Positions 25,948-34,443 of a stretch of 64,000 bases of DNA are shown piece after piece. The stretch comes from Nocardia vinacea NBRC 16497 (GTDB lineage Bacteria > Actinomycetota > Actinomycetes > Mycobacteriales > Mycobacteriaceae). The notes under the pieces are model-generated. The model searched no databases. It saw only the letters and a list, made by a program, of their open reading frames with translations, and was not told the origin of the DNA. Position 1 is the stretch's first letter. Every line of letters begins with the position of its first letter. The translations under genes and the position numbers were made by a program. The DNA lies in contig NZ_BAGN01000085.1 of NCBI RefSeq assembly GCF_000308835.1, positions 62,001-126,000 of the forward strand, in the 5' to 3' direction.

Positions 25948-28386
25948 CGCCACCGGCAGCCGGGCGAACAGCTTTTCCAATCGGGCCCGGCCCTGGAAGG
26001 TGTGGCCGGTCAGCCGGTCGGTCCAGTTGCCCTGCGGCAGCTCCAAAGTGGTATCGGCCCAGCCGGTTTCGGCCAGCCCGAGGCTGTGCCGGGTGGCGGC
26101 CACGATCACCTCGGGCGTCTCACCGGCCCGGCCGCGCGCGTAGGCGACCAGCCTGCTCTCCTGCTCGCCGGTGGCGAACAGTGGCAGGTAGGTGCCGCCG
26201 ACGAAACAGTCCGGACGTTCGCGGCGCAACCACAGCGCATAGGCGACGATCCACATCTTGGCCGCGCCGGTGGTATCCAGAGCCGGTGTACCGGTGAGTG
26301 ATTGCAGCAGTCCGGCACGGGCCGCGAAATCCACCGGGCGGCGGTTGTCCGGGTCGACGAGCGTGTCTTCCCACAGCTCGCAGCCCTGATAGATATCGGG
26401 AATTCCGGGCCCGCACAGCTGCAGCAGCTTCTGTGACAGCGAATCCGACCAGGCGTGCGGGGCGAGTTCGTGCACCAGATCACCGATTTCGGAGCCGACC
26501 GGCCCGTCGATCACCGCGTCCAGCCAGCCGTGCACCTTCTTCTCGAATTCGACATCCGGTTCCTCCCAGGAGGTGTGGACACCGGCTTCGCGAATCGCCT
26601 TCTCCGCGAACAGATGCAGTCGCTCGCGCAGTCCGGCCACGGACGAGGCCGGACGGCCGTCGGCGGGCCAGACACCGAACATGTTCTGCAGCAGGAACAA
26701 TGTCGTCGCACCGTCGGGACCGGGGGTGATCTCCTGCCAGGATTCGACGGCACGCGCCCAGGTCTCCGCGGCCTGGGACAGCACCCCGATCCGGGCGCGC
26801 ACATCCTCGCCGCGCTTGGTGTCGTGCGTCGACAGTGTGGTCATGGTCGCTGGCCAGCGTTGCGCGCGTTCGCTATTGGACAGGTGGAATTCGTTGAGCG
26901 AGTGGCCGAATCGGGCCGGATTGCCGCCTACCTCTTGCAGCGATACCAGTCGCGCCGCCTGATAGAACATGGTGTCCTCGACGGCCTTCGCGGTGATGGC
27001 ACCACAGACCTGGCTGAATCGAACGGCCGCCTCGCCGTCGGACGCCAGCGCCGCCACCAGCACGCTCAGCGGTACGGTCAGTTCGCTGTTGCGCTTCTCC
27101 ACCTCGGCGACCACCGCGCCGGTCATACCCGCCAGCGGCGCGTAATCCACCCGGTAGACCGGCATGAAGGCCAGCACCTCGATGGTGGCATTGGTCAATG
27201 CCATGGTGTCGAAGCTTTCGGCATGCGCGTCGCGCTTGATCGCGGCGACCAGGCGCCGGATCTCGGGGGCCAGGATGTTCTCCGCCACCGCGCGTTTGAT
27301 GCGGTGTTCGGTTTCGCCGATCCAGGCGCGGTCGCTGCCGTGCCCGGCGAGTTTGCGCGACAGTTCGGTCAGCGTCTGTTCGCCGTCGGGGTCGATCAGT
27401 ACGCCGCCGTAGTCGGACAGGGCGTCGTAGCCGGTGGTGCCGTCGACCGGCAGCGTCGCGTCCAGCGGTTCGCGGTTGGCGAGGATCTTTTCCACGAGTA
27501 GTAGCCGGTGCGGGCCGATGAGCCGGCGCAGCTTCGTCAGATACGCGGTGGGATAGGACAATCCGTCCGGATGGTCGACCCGCACGCCGTCGATCAGATC
27601 GTGTTCGCACCATGCGGCCAGCTCGCGGTGGGTGATCTCGAAGACCTCGGGATCCTCCTGGCGCACCGCGGCCAGGCTGCCGACCGCGAAGAACCGGCGG
27701 TAGGTGCACAGTCCGGCCTTCCAGCTGACCAGCCGGTAGTGCTGTTTGTCGTGGATGCGCAGGGCGTTGTCACCGTCGGTGCCCGCCGCGATGGGGAAGC
27801 GCAGATCGTGCAGTGCCAGCATCGGTTCCGAACCGGATCGGTCCACCGTCAGTGCGGCCGGATCGTTTTCGCTCTGCAGCACCGGCAGCGCAAGCCGCCC
27901 GCCCGCGCCGTTGCCCGCACTCCAGTCGATATCGAAGAAATGCGCGAACTGTGATTCGCGGCCGTTGCGCAGCACATCCCACCACCACGGGTTCTGCCGG
28001 GGATCGGCCACGCCGACGTGGTTGGGCACCAGATCGACGATCAAACCCATACCGCGGCTGCGCACTTCGTCCGCGAGCGCCTTGAGTCCGGCCGGGCCGC
28101 CGAGGGCCGCCGAAACCGTGGTGGGATCGGTGACGTCGTACCCGTGCGTCGAACCGACCGTCGCGGTGAGGATCGGCGACAGGTACAGATGCGAAATACC
28201 CAGCTGCTGTAGGTATTCCGCGATCGCGCGGGCATCGGTGAAGGTCAACGCGTCGGGGCGCAGCTGGAGTCGGTAGGTGCTGCGGACCGTCGTCTGCCGG
28301 GCCGGGGTGCGGCCGCGGGAGATGGGATCGGTGTGATGGGTCTGCATATCGGACTTGGGCGTCTCGATCTTCGGCGTCTCGGGCAT
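25933..28386 (-). CDS. treY: Maltooligosyltrehalose synthase
   Basis: About 817 residues from ATG 28386 (MPETPKIETPKSDMQ); an internal ATG at 28347 is also possible. It isomerises the terminal alpha-1,4 bond of maltodextrins to alpha-1,1, making maltooligosyl-trehalose for TreZ. The GH13 landmarks are YRLQLRPDALTFTDARAI, HGYDVTDPTTV, nucleophile D271 in GVRVDHPDGLSYP, acid/base E299 in LVEKILANRE, and D522 in STHDTKRGEDV. It follows glgX by about 11 nt, forming a treX-treY operon. Its end overlaps the convergent DUF2235 gene by 15 nt. Confidence 0.95.
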   Translation of the reverse strand: MPETPKIETPKSDMQTHHTDPISRGRTPARQTTVRSTYRLQLRPDALTFTDARAIAEYLQQLGISHLYLSPILTATVGSTHGYDVTDPTTVSAALGGPAGLKALADEVRSRGMGLIVDLVPNHVGVADPRQNPWWWDVLRNGRESQFAHFFDIDWSAGNGAGGRLALPVLQSENDPAALTVDRSGSEPMLALHDLRFPIAAGTDGDNALRIHDKQHYRLVSWKAGLCTYRRFFAVGSLAAVRQEDPEVFEITHRELAAWCEHDLIDGVRVDHPDGLSYPTAYLTKLRRLIGPHRLLLVEKILANREPLDATLPVDGTTGYDALSDYGGVLIDPDGEQTLTELSRKLAGHGSDRAWIGETEHRIKRAVAENILAPEIRRLVAAIKRDAHAESFDTMALTNATIEVLAFMPVYRVDYAPLAGMTGAVVAEVEKRNSELTVPLSVLVAALASDGEAAVRFSQVCGAITAKAVEDTMFYQAARLVSLQEVGGNPARFGHSLNEFHLSNSERAQRWPATMTTLSTHDTKRGEDVRARIGVLSQAAETWARAVESWQEITPGPDGATTLFLLQNMFGVWPADGRPASSVAGLRERLHLFAEKAIREAGVHTSWEEPDVEFEKKVHGWLDAVIDGPVGSEIGDLVHELAPHAWSDSLSQKLLQLCGPGIPDIYQGCELWEDTLVDPDNRRPVDFAARAGLLQSLTGTPALDTTGAAKMWIVAYALWLRRERPDCFVGGTYLPLFATGEQESRLVAYARGRAGETPEVIVAATRHSLGLAETGWADTTLELPQGNWTDRLTGHTFQGRARLEKLFARLPVALLVR

Positions 28387-28397
28387 CGGCGTTTCGG

Positions 28398-30518
28398 TTA
28401 TGCGGGGCAGTGGAGGACGAGCAGACAACGGGCGGGGACGGCGACGGTGCTCGCCGCCGGATAGGTGGCGTCGGCGCGGCCGTCGGGCACCGAACAATCC
28501 AGTGCGACAGCCCATTGGGCGCCGTAATCCGGATCGGGCAGTACGAAGTCGAGTCCGCTGTCGTGGGCGTTGAAGCACAACAGGAACGAATCGTCGGTGA
28601 TGCGTTCGCCGCGCGGGCCGGGTTCGTTGATGCCGAGGCCGTTGAGATAGACCGTCAGCGACTTGCCGAAACCGCTGTCCCAGTCGGCGGGTGTCATCTC
28701 CTCACCCGCCGGAGTGAGCCAGGCGATATCGCGGGCGTGCTCTTTCGAGCGGATCGGCCGGCCCGCAAGGAAGCGGCGGCGTCGGAATATCGGATGCGCC
28801 GTGCGCAGTGCGATCACCCGCTTGGTGAATTCGAACAGGTCCGAATTCGTCTGCATCAGCGACCAATCCATCCAGGCCAGCGGTGAATCCTGGCAGTAGA
28901 CATTGTTGTTGCCCTGCTGTGTGCGGCCCATCTCGTCGCCGTGGGCGAGCATCGGGGTGCCCTGACTGAGCACCAGCGTGGCCAGCAGATTGCGACTCTG
29001 CCTGGCGCGCAATGCGAGTATCTCCGGATCGTCGGTGGGGCCCTCCACCCCGCAGTTCCACGAGCGGTTGTAGCTCTCGCCGTCGCGATTGCCCTCGCCG
29101 TTGGCCGCGTTGTGTTTCTCGTTGTAGGACACCAGATCCCGCAGCGTGAAGCCGTCATGTGCGGTGATGAAGTTGATGCTCGCGCTCGGCCTGCGTCCGG
29201 TGGCCTCGTACAGATCCGAGGATCCGGTGAGCCGGGAGGCGAATTCGCCGAGCGTGGCGGGTTCACCGCGCCAGTAGTCGCGGACGGTGTCGCGGTACTT
29301 GCCGTTCCATTCGGTCCACTGGCCGGGGAAATTGCCAACCTGGTAGCCGCCCTCGCCGACATCCCAGGGCTCCGCGATGAGCTTCACCTGGCTGACCACC
29401 GGATCCTGTTGCACCAGATCGAAGAAGGTCGAGAGCCGGTCGACATCGTGCAGTTCCCGGGCCAGCGTGGCGGCGAGATCGAAGCGGAACCCGTCGACGT
29501 GCATATCCAGGATCCAGTAGCGCAGCGAGTCCATGATCAGCTGCAGCGTATGTGGGTGGCGCACGTTCAGGCTGTTACCGGTGCCGGTGTAGTCCATGTA
29601 GTGCGACGGGTCCTCGTCGACCAGCCGATAGTAGGCCGCATTGTCGATCCCGCGAAAGGCCAGGGTCGGCCCGAGGTGATTGCCCTCGCCGGTGTGGTTG
29701 TAGACGACATCGAGGATCACCTCGATGCCCTCGGCATGCAGTGCGCGCACCATGGCCTTGAATTCGGTGACCGCCGCACCGCCGCGTGGGCTGGCCGCGT
29801 ATTCGTTGTGCGGGGCGAGGTAGCCGAAGCTGTTGTAGCCCCAGTAGTTTCGCAGGCCCTGATCCAAAAGGACGCGGTCGTGCACGAATTGGTGCACCGG
29901 CATCAGCTCGATCGCGGTGACGCCGAGTTCTTTCAGATGTTCCACGATCGCCGGATGTGCGATACCGGCGTAGGTCCCGCGCAACTCCTCGGGAATGTCG
30001 GGATGCGTCATCGTCATGCCCTTGACGTGCGCCTCGTAGATGACTGTCTCGTGGTAGGGCCGATTCGGTGGACGGTCGGCGCCCCAGTCGAAGAACGGGT
30101 TGATCACCACGCCGGTCATGGTGTGCCCCAGCGAATCCTGTCCGTAGGTGTAGAGCGAGGAGTCGTTGTCGAATTCGCCGTCGAACGCCTTGCCGTAGGG
30201 ATCGAGCAGCAATTTACTTGGATCGCAGCGCAATCCGTGCTCGGGATCGTAGGGTCCGTGCACCCGGAAGCCGTAGCGCTGGCCCGGTCCGATGGTCGGG
30301 AGATAGGCGTGCCAGACGTAGGTGTCGACCTCTTCCAGCGGCACTCTGGTTTCGGTGCCGTCCCTGGCGATAAGGCACAGTTCGACTGCGTGGGCAACCT
30401 CGGAGAACACCGAGAAATTGGTGCCTGCGCCGTCATAGGTCGCGCCCAGTGGGTAGGCGGTGCCGGGCCAGACACCTAGGGGTGTCACCTCACCGGGCGC
30501 TGCGTCGGGCTGAGCCAT
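28398..30518 (-). CDS. glgX: Glycogen debranching enzyme
   Basis: About 706 residues from ATG 30518 (MAQPDAAPGEVTPLGVWPG), equivalent to mycobacterial TreX. It cleaves alpha-1,6 branches of glycogen and supplies linear dextrins to TreY. An N-terminal CBM48-like domain (GATYDGAGTNFSVFSEVA) precedes the GH13 barrel. The triad is D347 in GFRFDLAATLA, E383 in IAEPWDVGEGGY and D455 in ITAHDGFTLRDLVSYN. TreY follows in the same direction. There is no strong Shine-Dalgarno before the ATG, so the transcript may be leaderless or nearly so. Confidence 0.94.
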   Translation of the reverse strand: MAQPDAAPGEVTPLGVWPGTAYPLGATYDGAGTNFSVFSEVAHAVELCLIARDGTETRVPLEEVDTYVWHAYLPTIGPGQRYGFRVHGPYDPEHGLRCDPSKLLLDPYGKAFDGEFDNDSSLYTYGQDSLGHTMTGVVINPFFDWGADRPPNRPYHETVIYEAHVKGMTMTHPDIPEELRGTYAGIAHPAIVEHLKELGVTAIELMPVHQFVHDRVLLDQGLRNYWGYNSFGYLAPHNEYAASPRGGAAVTEFKAMVRALHAEGIEVILDVVYNHTGEGNHLGPTLAFRGIDNAAYYRLVDEDPSHYMDYTGTGNSLNVRHPHTLQLIMDSLRYWILDMHVDGFRFDLAATLARELHDVDRLSTFFDLVQQDPVVSQVKLIAEPWDVGEGGYQVGNFPGQWTEWNGKYRDTVRDYWRGEPATLGEFASRLTGSSDLYEATGRRPSASINFITAHDGFTLRDLVSYNEKHNAANGEGNRDGESYNRSWNCGVEGPTDDPEILALRARQSRNLLATLVLSQGTPMLAHGDEMGRTQQGNNNVYCQDSPLAWMDWSLMQTNSDLFEFTKRVIALRTAHPIFRRRRFLAGRPIRSKEHARDIAWLTPAGEEMTPADWDSGFGKSLTVYLNGLGINEPGPRGERITDDSFLLCFNAHDSGLDFVLPDPDYGAQWAVALDCSVPDGRADATYPAASTVAVPARCLLVLHCPA

Positions 30519-30577
30519 GTCAACGACACTAGCGCCAGCTCGATCGCCATCCGTGCGGGTGGTTGCGGCCGGGCGAG

Positions 30578-31123
30578 TCAGTCCTGGTCGGGGCCTGTTT
30601 CGAGCCAGCGTCGCCGGTAGCCGATCCGGGTGGCCAACCGGGCGAGTCCGCCGAATACCGCATGCTGCAGCCAGACCGGGATGCCCGCGAGATAGCCGTC
30701 CTGGTAATCCCACAGCAATGCCAGCGCCAACGGGTCGCGCGGCATCCGGGTGCGGACGGTGGTCTTGTGTGCGGCGTCGAGGTTGTGCCACAGCTGGAAC
30801 ATCTCCCAGTGCCGCAGCGGTGGGCGGATCTCGTGATCGAAGACGGTATCGGGTACCTCGCTCCAGAACTCGTGTACCGCGCGCGGTGGCGCGGTGAGCG
30901 AATCACCCGGATGCACAACGGTTTCCGTGCCATCGATCTTGAAGCGGAGCCGACCGCGACGCAGGGTCCACGATTCGCTGAGCATCGGATGCCAATGGCG
31001 GCCCGCCTGCCGGTCCGCTTCCGGCAGTTGATGTTCCAGCCGCAGGTAGGGGCCACGCTCGTCCTCGCCGCGTTCGACGAGGGTGATGCGGTGGCCGTTG
31101 CGGAAGGTGAGTGTGTCTCCCAT
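30578..31123 (-). CDS. Cupin-domain protein
   Basis: A 181-residue protein with a single cupin barrel in the first 110 residues. RHWHPMLSESWTLRRGRLRFKIDG is cupin motif 1 (metal ligands His, His, Glu) and HPGDSLTAPPRAVHEFW is motif 2. A helical C-terminal part with DYQDGYLAGIPVWLQHAV follows and ends in WLETGPDQD. Function is unknown; related proteins are small-molecule-binding or dioxygenase-like. It is divergent from a MarR regulator across a 30-nt gap containing two palindromes, so the MarR protein probably controls it. Confidence 0.82.
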   Translation of the reverse strand: MGDTLTFRNGHRITLVERGEDERGPYLRLEHQLPEADRQAGRHWHPMLSESWTLRRGRLRFKIDGTETVVHPGDSLTAPPRAVHEFWSEVPDTVFDHEIRPPLRHWEMFQLWHNLDAAHKTTVRTRMPRDPLALALLWDYQDGYLAGIPVWLQHAVFGGLARLATRIGYRRRWLETGPDQD

Positions 31124-31148
31124 ATCTCCAGATATAAAGGTAACCTTT
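31122..31148. promoter_or_regulatory. Two adjacent palindromes in the cupin/MarR divergent promoter
   Basis: ATATCTCCAGATAT (31122-31135) and AAAGGTAACCTTT (31136-31148, 6-1-6) are both perfect inverted repeats and directly abut. Together they fill almost the whole gap between the cupin start (31123) and the MarR start (31154). This is the expected place for MarR operators. Confidence 0.7.
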
Positions 31149-31153
31149 GTAAT

Positions 31154-31591
31154 GTGTCAACGGTTGAACCTCACACCACCTTGTTGAAGCTGCTCGGTCA
31201 GGCCACACACGCCTTCGAACGCGAGCTGAATCGGGAATTGCGGGCGGCGCTGCGCGACGATCTGCGCCCGGCGCATTACGCGGTGTTCCGCTATCTGGCA
31301 CCGGAGGGGTCGCGTATCAGTGCGCTGGCCGAGGAGGCGGGCATGACACAGCAGTCGATGGGGGAGTTGGTGACGCATATGGAGCGGTGCGGGTATATGG
31401 AAAGGAAGATCGACCCGGATGATCGGCGGGCACGGCTCGTAGTGCTGACTGCCGAGGGGCGTGCGGCGCTCGGCGTGGCGGCGGAGCGGATCGGGCGGAT
31501 CGAGCGGAAGCTGGTGGCGACTCTGAGCGAGCGAGGGGTGGCTGAGCTGCGGCAATCGCTGAGCCGCGTACACGAGGCGCTGATCGACTGA
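31154..31591 (+). CDS. MarR-family transcriptional regulator
   Basis: About 145 residues from GTG 31154 (VSTVEPHTTLLKLLGQ). The winged-helix pattern is clear: DLRPAHYAVFRYLAPEGSRISALAEEAGMTQQSMGELVTHMERCGYMERKIDPDDRRARLVVLTAEG. The last part includes the DxRxxR wing. It is divergent from the cupin gene with two palindromes between them. It probably represses itself and the cupin gene; the ligand is unknown. Its stop is 2 nt from that of the convergent MarR-GNAT gene. Confidence 0.9.
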   Translation: MSTVEPHTTLLKLLGQATHAFERELNRELRAALRDDLRPAHYAVFRYLAPEGSRISALAEEAGMTQQSMGELVTHMERCGYMERKIDPDDRRARLVVLTAEGRAALGVAAERIGRIERKLVATLSERGVAELRQSLSRVHEALID

Positions 31592-31593
31592 GT

Positions 31594-32523
31594 TCACCGC
31601 GTCGGCAGTGTCAGTCGCCAGGTCTGGCCGACCAGATCGTGGCCGAAGCTGTGGTGCGGATTCGATTCCACGAGTTCGAAACCCGCGCGCTGATAGATAT
31701 GCCGCGCGGAGGTGAGGATGTCGTTGGTCCACAGCACCATGTCGCGGTAGCCGACCTCGGTGGCGAACCGCACGCAGCGATCGACCAATGCGGAGCCGAC
31801 GCCGAGGCCGCGCGCGGTCGGCTCGACCAGCAGTAGCCGCAGTCGGGCCGTGGTCTCGTGCTCCGCGACACAGAAGACGCAGCCCACCGGCTCGCCGTCG
31901 TATTCGGCGATCCAGGCGTGTTCGCGATGCTCGTCGTGGTCGTCCAGATAGTCCGCGACAATGCGGGCGACGAGTGCCTCGTAGCTGGCATCCCACCCGT
32001 ATTCGGCGGCGTAGAGCGCGGCATTGCGCTGGATGACCCAGCCGTAGTCGCCGGGTTTCGGCGCGCGGAGCACCAATTCGCCGAGGCCTGGTCCGTCGAG
32101 AATGCGCTGGATGGTGCGCATAGAGGTGATCAGTCGCGTGCGCTCGGCCGGTTTGTGCGCATTGAGGAGGTAACCGACTTCGGCGCTCGAGCGCTGATCG
32201 AGCGCGGCGAAGATCTCCCTGCCGCGGTCGGTCAGCCGAACCTCTTGGCGTCGCCCATCGCTTTCGGAGCGATTGCGCTGGACCAGTCCGTCCTTTTCGA
32301 AGCGGGCCAGGATGCGGCTCAGATAGCCGGGGTCCAGGTCGAGCGTGCGGCGCAGCGTGACGACCTCGCTGGCGCCGGAGTTGGCCAGTTCGAACATGAT
32401 TCGCGCTTCGGTGAGTGAGTATTCGCTGTCCAGCAGGCCCTCCCGCAGCACCCCGATGACCCGGGTGTAGCGGCGGTTGAATTCGCGCACGGCGTCGATA
32501 TCGGCGGCGGCAACTGTGGTCAC
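31594..32523 (-). CDS. MarR-GNAT fusion (HTH regulator with acetyltransferase domain)
   Basis: About 309 residues from GTG 32523 with GGGAG upstream; a TTG four codons earlier is possible. Residues 1-145 form a MarR winged helix (SLTEARIMFELANSGASEVVTLRRTLDLDPGYLSRILARFEKDGLV). Residues 155-309 form a GNAT acetyltransferase with the acetyl-CoA loop RLLLVEPTARGLGVGSALVDRCVRFA. This two-domain type is widespread in actinobacteria and is thought to couple regulation with acetylation of an unknown small molecule. It is divergent from bioA, but the long palindrome at 32536-32554 is more likely its own operator than a biotin element. Confidence 0.9.
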   Translation of the reverse strand: MTTVAAADIDAVREFNRRYTRVIGVLREGLLDSEYSLTEARIMFELANSGASEVVTLRRTLDLDPGYLSRILARFEKDGLVQRNRSESDGRRQEVRLTDRGREIFAALDQRSSAEVGYLLNAHKPAERTRLITSMRTIQRILDGPGLGELVLRAPKPGDYGWVIQRNAALYAAEYGWDASYEALVARIVADYLDDHDEHREHAWIAEYDGEPVGCVFCVAEHETTARLRLLLVEPTARGLGVGSALVDRCVRFATEVGYRDMVLWTNDILTSARHIYQRAGFELVESNPHHSFGHDLVGQTWRLTLPTR

Positions 32524-32535
32524 GGCGGCTCCCAA

Positions 32536-32554
32536 TCTTTGACTGAGTCAAAGA
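32536..32554. promoter_or_regulatory. 19-bp perfect palindrome upstream of the MarR-GNAT gene
   Basis: TCTTTGACTGAGTCAAAGA is a perfect 9-1-9 palindrome located 13 nt upstream of the chosen GTG. Its TTGACT/AGTCAA core is a common MarR-type operator form. Autoregulation is inferred. Confidence 0.75.
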
Positions 32555-32622
32555 ATACGTCGGAACGGTCGTGTCGGTGTGGAATTCGACGCGAGATCGT
32601 GCGCGCGCAGCTCGAGTGGTAA

Positions 32623-32639
32623 CTTGAACACTGTTCAAG
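32623..32639. promoter_or_regulatory. BioQ box before bioA
   Basis: CTTGAACACTGTTCAAG is a perfect 8-1-8 palindrome containing TGAAC-N3-GTTCA, the form known for BioQ sites in mycobacteria and corynebacteria. It lies 36 nt upstream of the bioA start. Near-identical boxes stand before bioF and bioB. Confidence 0.88.
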
Positions 32640-32674
32640 CCCCGTCAGGGCTGTCACGCGACCCGAGGAATCCT

Positions 32675-33985
32675 GTGGCACTGAGCTCACCCACCCCGCC
32701 GGCTCCGCCGACTGCCGTCCCCCTGACCCCGCACGAAATCACCGCCATCGACGCCGAACATGTCTGGCATCCCTACGGCGGCTTTCCCGCGACGACCGAA
32801 CCGCTGGTGGTTTCCGGTGCCTCCGGAACCCGGCTCACCCTCGCCGACGGTCGGGAATTGGTCGACGGGATGAGTTCGTGGTGGGCCGCCATCCACGGCT
32901 ATCGGCATCCGGTACTGGATGCCGCCCTGGTCGCGCAGTCGCAGCGGATGAGTCATGTGATGTTCGGCGGGCTCACCCATGAACCGGCAGCCCGACTCGC
33001 CAAGTTGCTCGTCGAGCTGACGCCCGCCGGTCTGGACAAGGTATTCCTGTGCGACTCCGGTTCGGTATCGGTCGAGGTCGCGGTGAAGATGTGCCTGCAG
33101 TACTGGCGCGCCGCGGGTAAGCCGGACAAGCGGCGACTGCTCACCTGGCGCGGCGGGTATCACGGCGATACCTTCACGCCGATGAGCGTGTGCGATCCGC
33201 AGGGCGGCATGCACGCGCTGTGGACCGATGTGCTCGCCGAGCAGATCTTCGCACCGGCACCGCCGCGCGAGTATTCGGCCGAGTACGTGGCCGAGTTCGA
33301 ACGGTTGCTGGCCGCGCATGCGGAGGAGCTCGCGGCCGTCATCGTGGAGCCGGTCGTACAGGGCGCGGGCGGGATGCGCTGGCACGATCCGCGGTATCTG
33401 ACCGACCTGCGGCGCCTGTGCGACGAGTACGGGGTGCTACTGGTCTTCGATGAGATCGCGACCGGATTCGGGCGCACCGGAGCGCTTTTCGCGGCCGATC
33501 ACGTCGGGGTGAGTCCGGATGTCATATGTGTCGGCAAGTCGCTCACGGGCGGGTATCTGACCTTGGCCGCCGCGCTGTGCACCTCCCGGATCGCGGAGAC
33601 CATCAGCGCCGAGCACGGTGGCCTCATGCACGGTCCCACCTTCATGGGTAATCCGCTGGCCTGTGCGGTCGCGGTGGCCTCGATCGAGCTACTGCTGCAA
33701 CGGGATTGGCGCGCCGAGGTGACCCGTATCGAAGCGGAGTTGAAAGCCGGTCTGGCCCCGGCGCATTCGCTGCCCGGGGTGGCGGATGTGCGGGTGCTGG
33801 GGGCGATCGGCGTCGTGCAACTCGATCATCCGGTGGATATGCGCAAGGCCACCCACGCCGCCGTCGAAGCGGGCGTCTGGCTACGCCCCTTCCGCGATCT
33901 GATCTACACCATGCCGCCCTTCATCAGCACGACCGAGGACATCGAACGCATCACCGCGGGTATCGTCGCCGCCGCCCAGGCCTGA
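32675..33985 (+). CDS. bioA: Adenosylmethionine-8-amino-7-oxononanoate aminotransferase
   Basis: About 436 residues from GTG 32675, chosen for the GAGGAA RBS at 32665-32670. It transfers the amino group of SAM to KAPA, giving DAPA, in biotin synthesis. It is a PLP fold-type I class III aminotransferase: [27 protein letters not shown], the cofactor-binding [15 protein letters not shown], and the Schiff-base lysine K288 in [12 protein letters not shown] BioQ palindrome lies just upstream. Rather than running straight into bioF as in M. tuberculosis, it is separated from bioF by a convergent hypothetical gene. Confidence 0.96.
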   Translation: MALSSPTPPAPPTAVPLTPHEITAIDAEHVWHPYGGFPATTEPLVVSGASGTRLTLADGRELVDGMSSWWAAIHGYRHPVLDAALVAQSQRMSHVMFGGLTHEPAARLAKLLVELTPAGLDKVFLCDSGSVSVEVAVKMCLQYWRAAGKPDKRRLLTWRGGYHGDTFTPMSVCDPQGGMHALWTDVLAEQIFAPAPPREYSAEYVAEFERLLAAHAEELAAVIVEPVVQGAGGMRWHDPRYLTDLRRLCDEYGVLLVFDEIATGFGRTGALFAADHVGVSPDVICVGKSLTGGYLTLAAALCTSRIAETISAEHGGLMHGPTFMGNPLACAVAVASIELLLQRDWRAEVTRIEAELKAGLAPAHSLPGVADVRVLGAIGVVQLDHPVDMRKATHAAVEAGVWLRPFRDLIYTMPPFISTTEDIERITAGIVAAAQA

Positions 33986-33995
33986 AGCTTCAGGC
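33980..33995. terminator. 16-bp palindrome holding both convergent stop codons
   Basis: GCCTGAAGCTTCAGGC is a perfect palindrome. It contains the bioA TGA (33983-33985) and, on the other strand, the TGA of the hypothetical gene (33990-33992). It is followed by GCGTTTT on the plus strand, so it can act as a short bidirectional terminator. Confidence 0.55.
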
Positions 33996-34310
33996 GCGTT
34001 TTCGGGTGTCGTGCGCGGTTCCCGCGTTCTCGGGACGGTCGGTGTCGGAGACGATCTCCCAGACCCGGAAGACGCAGTGGTAGTCGTCGGCCCAGCCGGA
34101 GGCGATCAGCAGGTAGGTGTCGCCATCGCGCAGCAGGACGCGGCGACCCGGAAGTCTGGGATGCTGCGGGGTGAAGGTGGGCACGAGTGAGTGCAACTTG
34201 GCCAGGGCCTGTTCGCGCGTGCCGACCACCTCCGCGAGAACCCGCGGCGACCAACGCTTGTGATCGCCGGAACCTGTTGTCTCTTCGACGACTATCGCCC
34301 ACCGTGGCAT
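33990..34310 (-). CDS. Conserved-looking hypothetical protein
   Basis: A 106-residue soluble protein, MPRWAIVVEETTGSGDHKRWSPRVLAEVVGTREQALAKL at the start. It has a predicted alpha/beta pattern and the Trp-rich GWADDYHCVFRVWEIV near the C-terminus. I do not recognise a family. It is convergent with bioA and divergent from bioF. No domain or catalytic motif is evident. Confidence 0.65.
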   Translation of the reverse strand: MPRWAIVVEETTGSGDHKRWSPRVLAEVVGTREQALAKLHSLVPTFTPQHPRLPGRRVLLRDGDTYLLIASGWADDYHCVFRVWEIVSDTDRPENAGTAHDTRKRA

Positions 34311-34412
34311 TCGGCCCTACTCCCTCTGGCGGAAATGCCGCGCCACCGTCGATCGGTGGCGACCTTCAACGATTGGCTCCAACGGTACCAGCACCAGACC
34401 CCACCCATGCGG

Positions 34413-34429
34413 CTTGAACGGTGTTCAAG
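34413..34429. promoter_or_regulatory. BioQ box before bioF
   Basis: CTTGAACGGTGTTCAAG is a 7-3-7 inverted repeat with TGAAC-N3-GTTCA, ending 14 nt before the bioF start. The overlapping AAGTATGCT is a plausible -10 region, so a bound repressor would block the promoter. Confidence 0.88.
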
Positions 34430-34443
34430 TATGCTGCGGAGCT

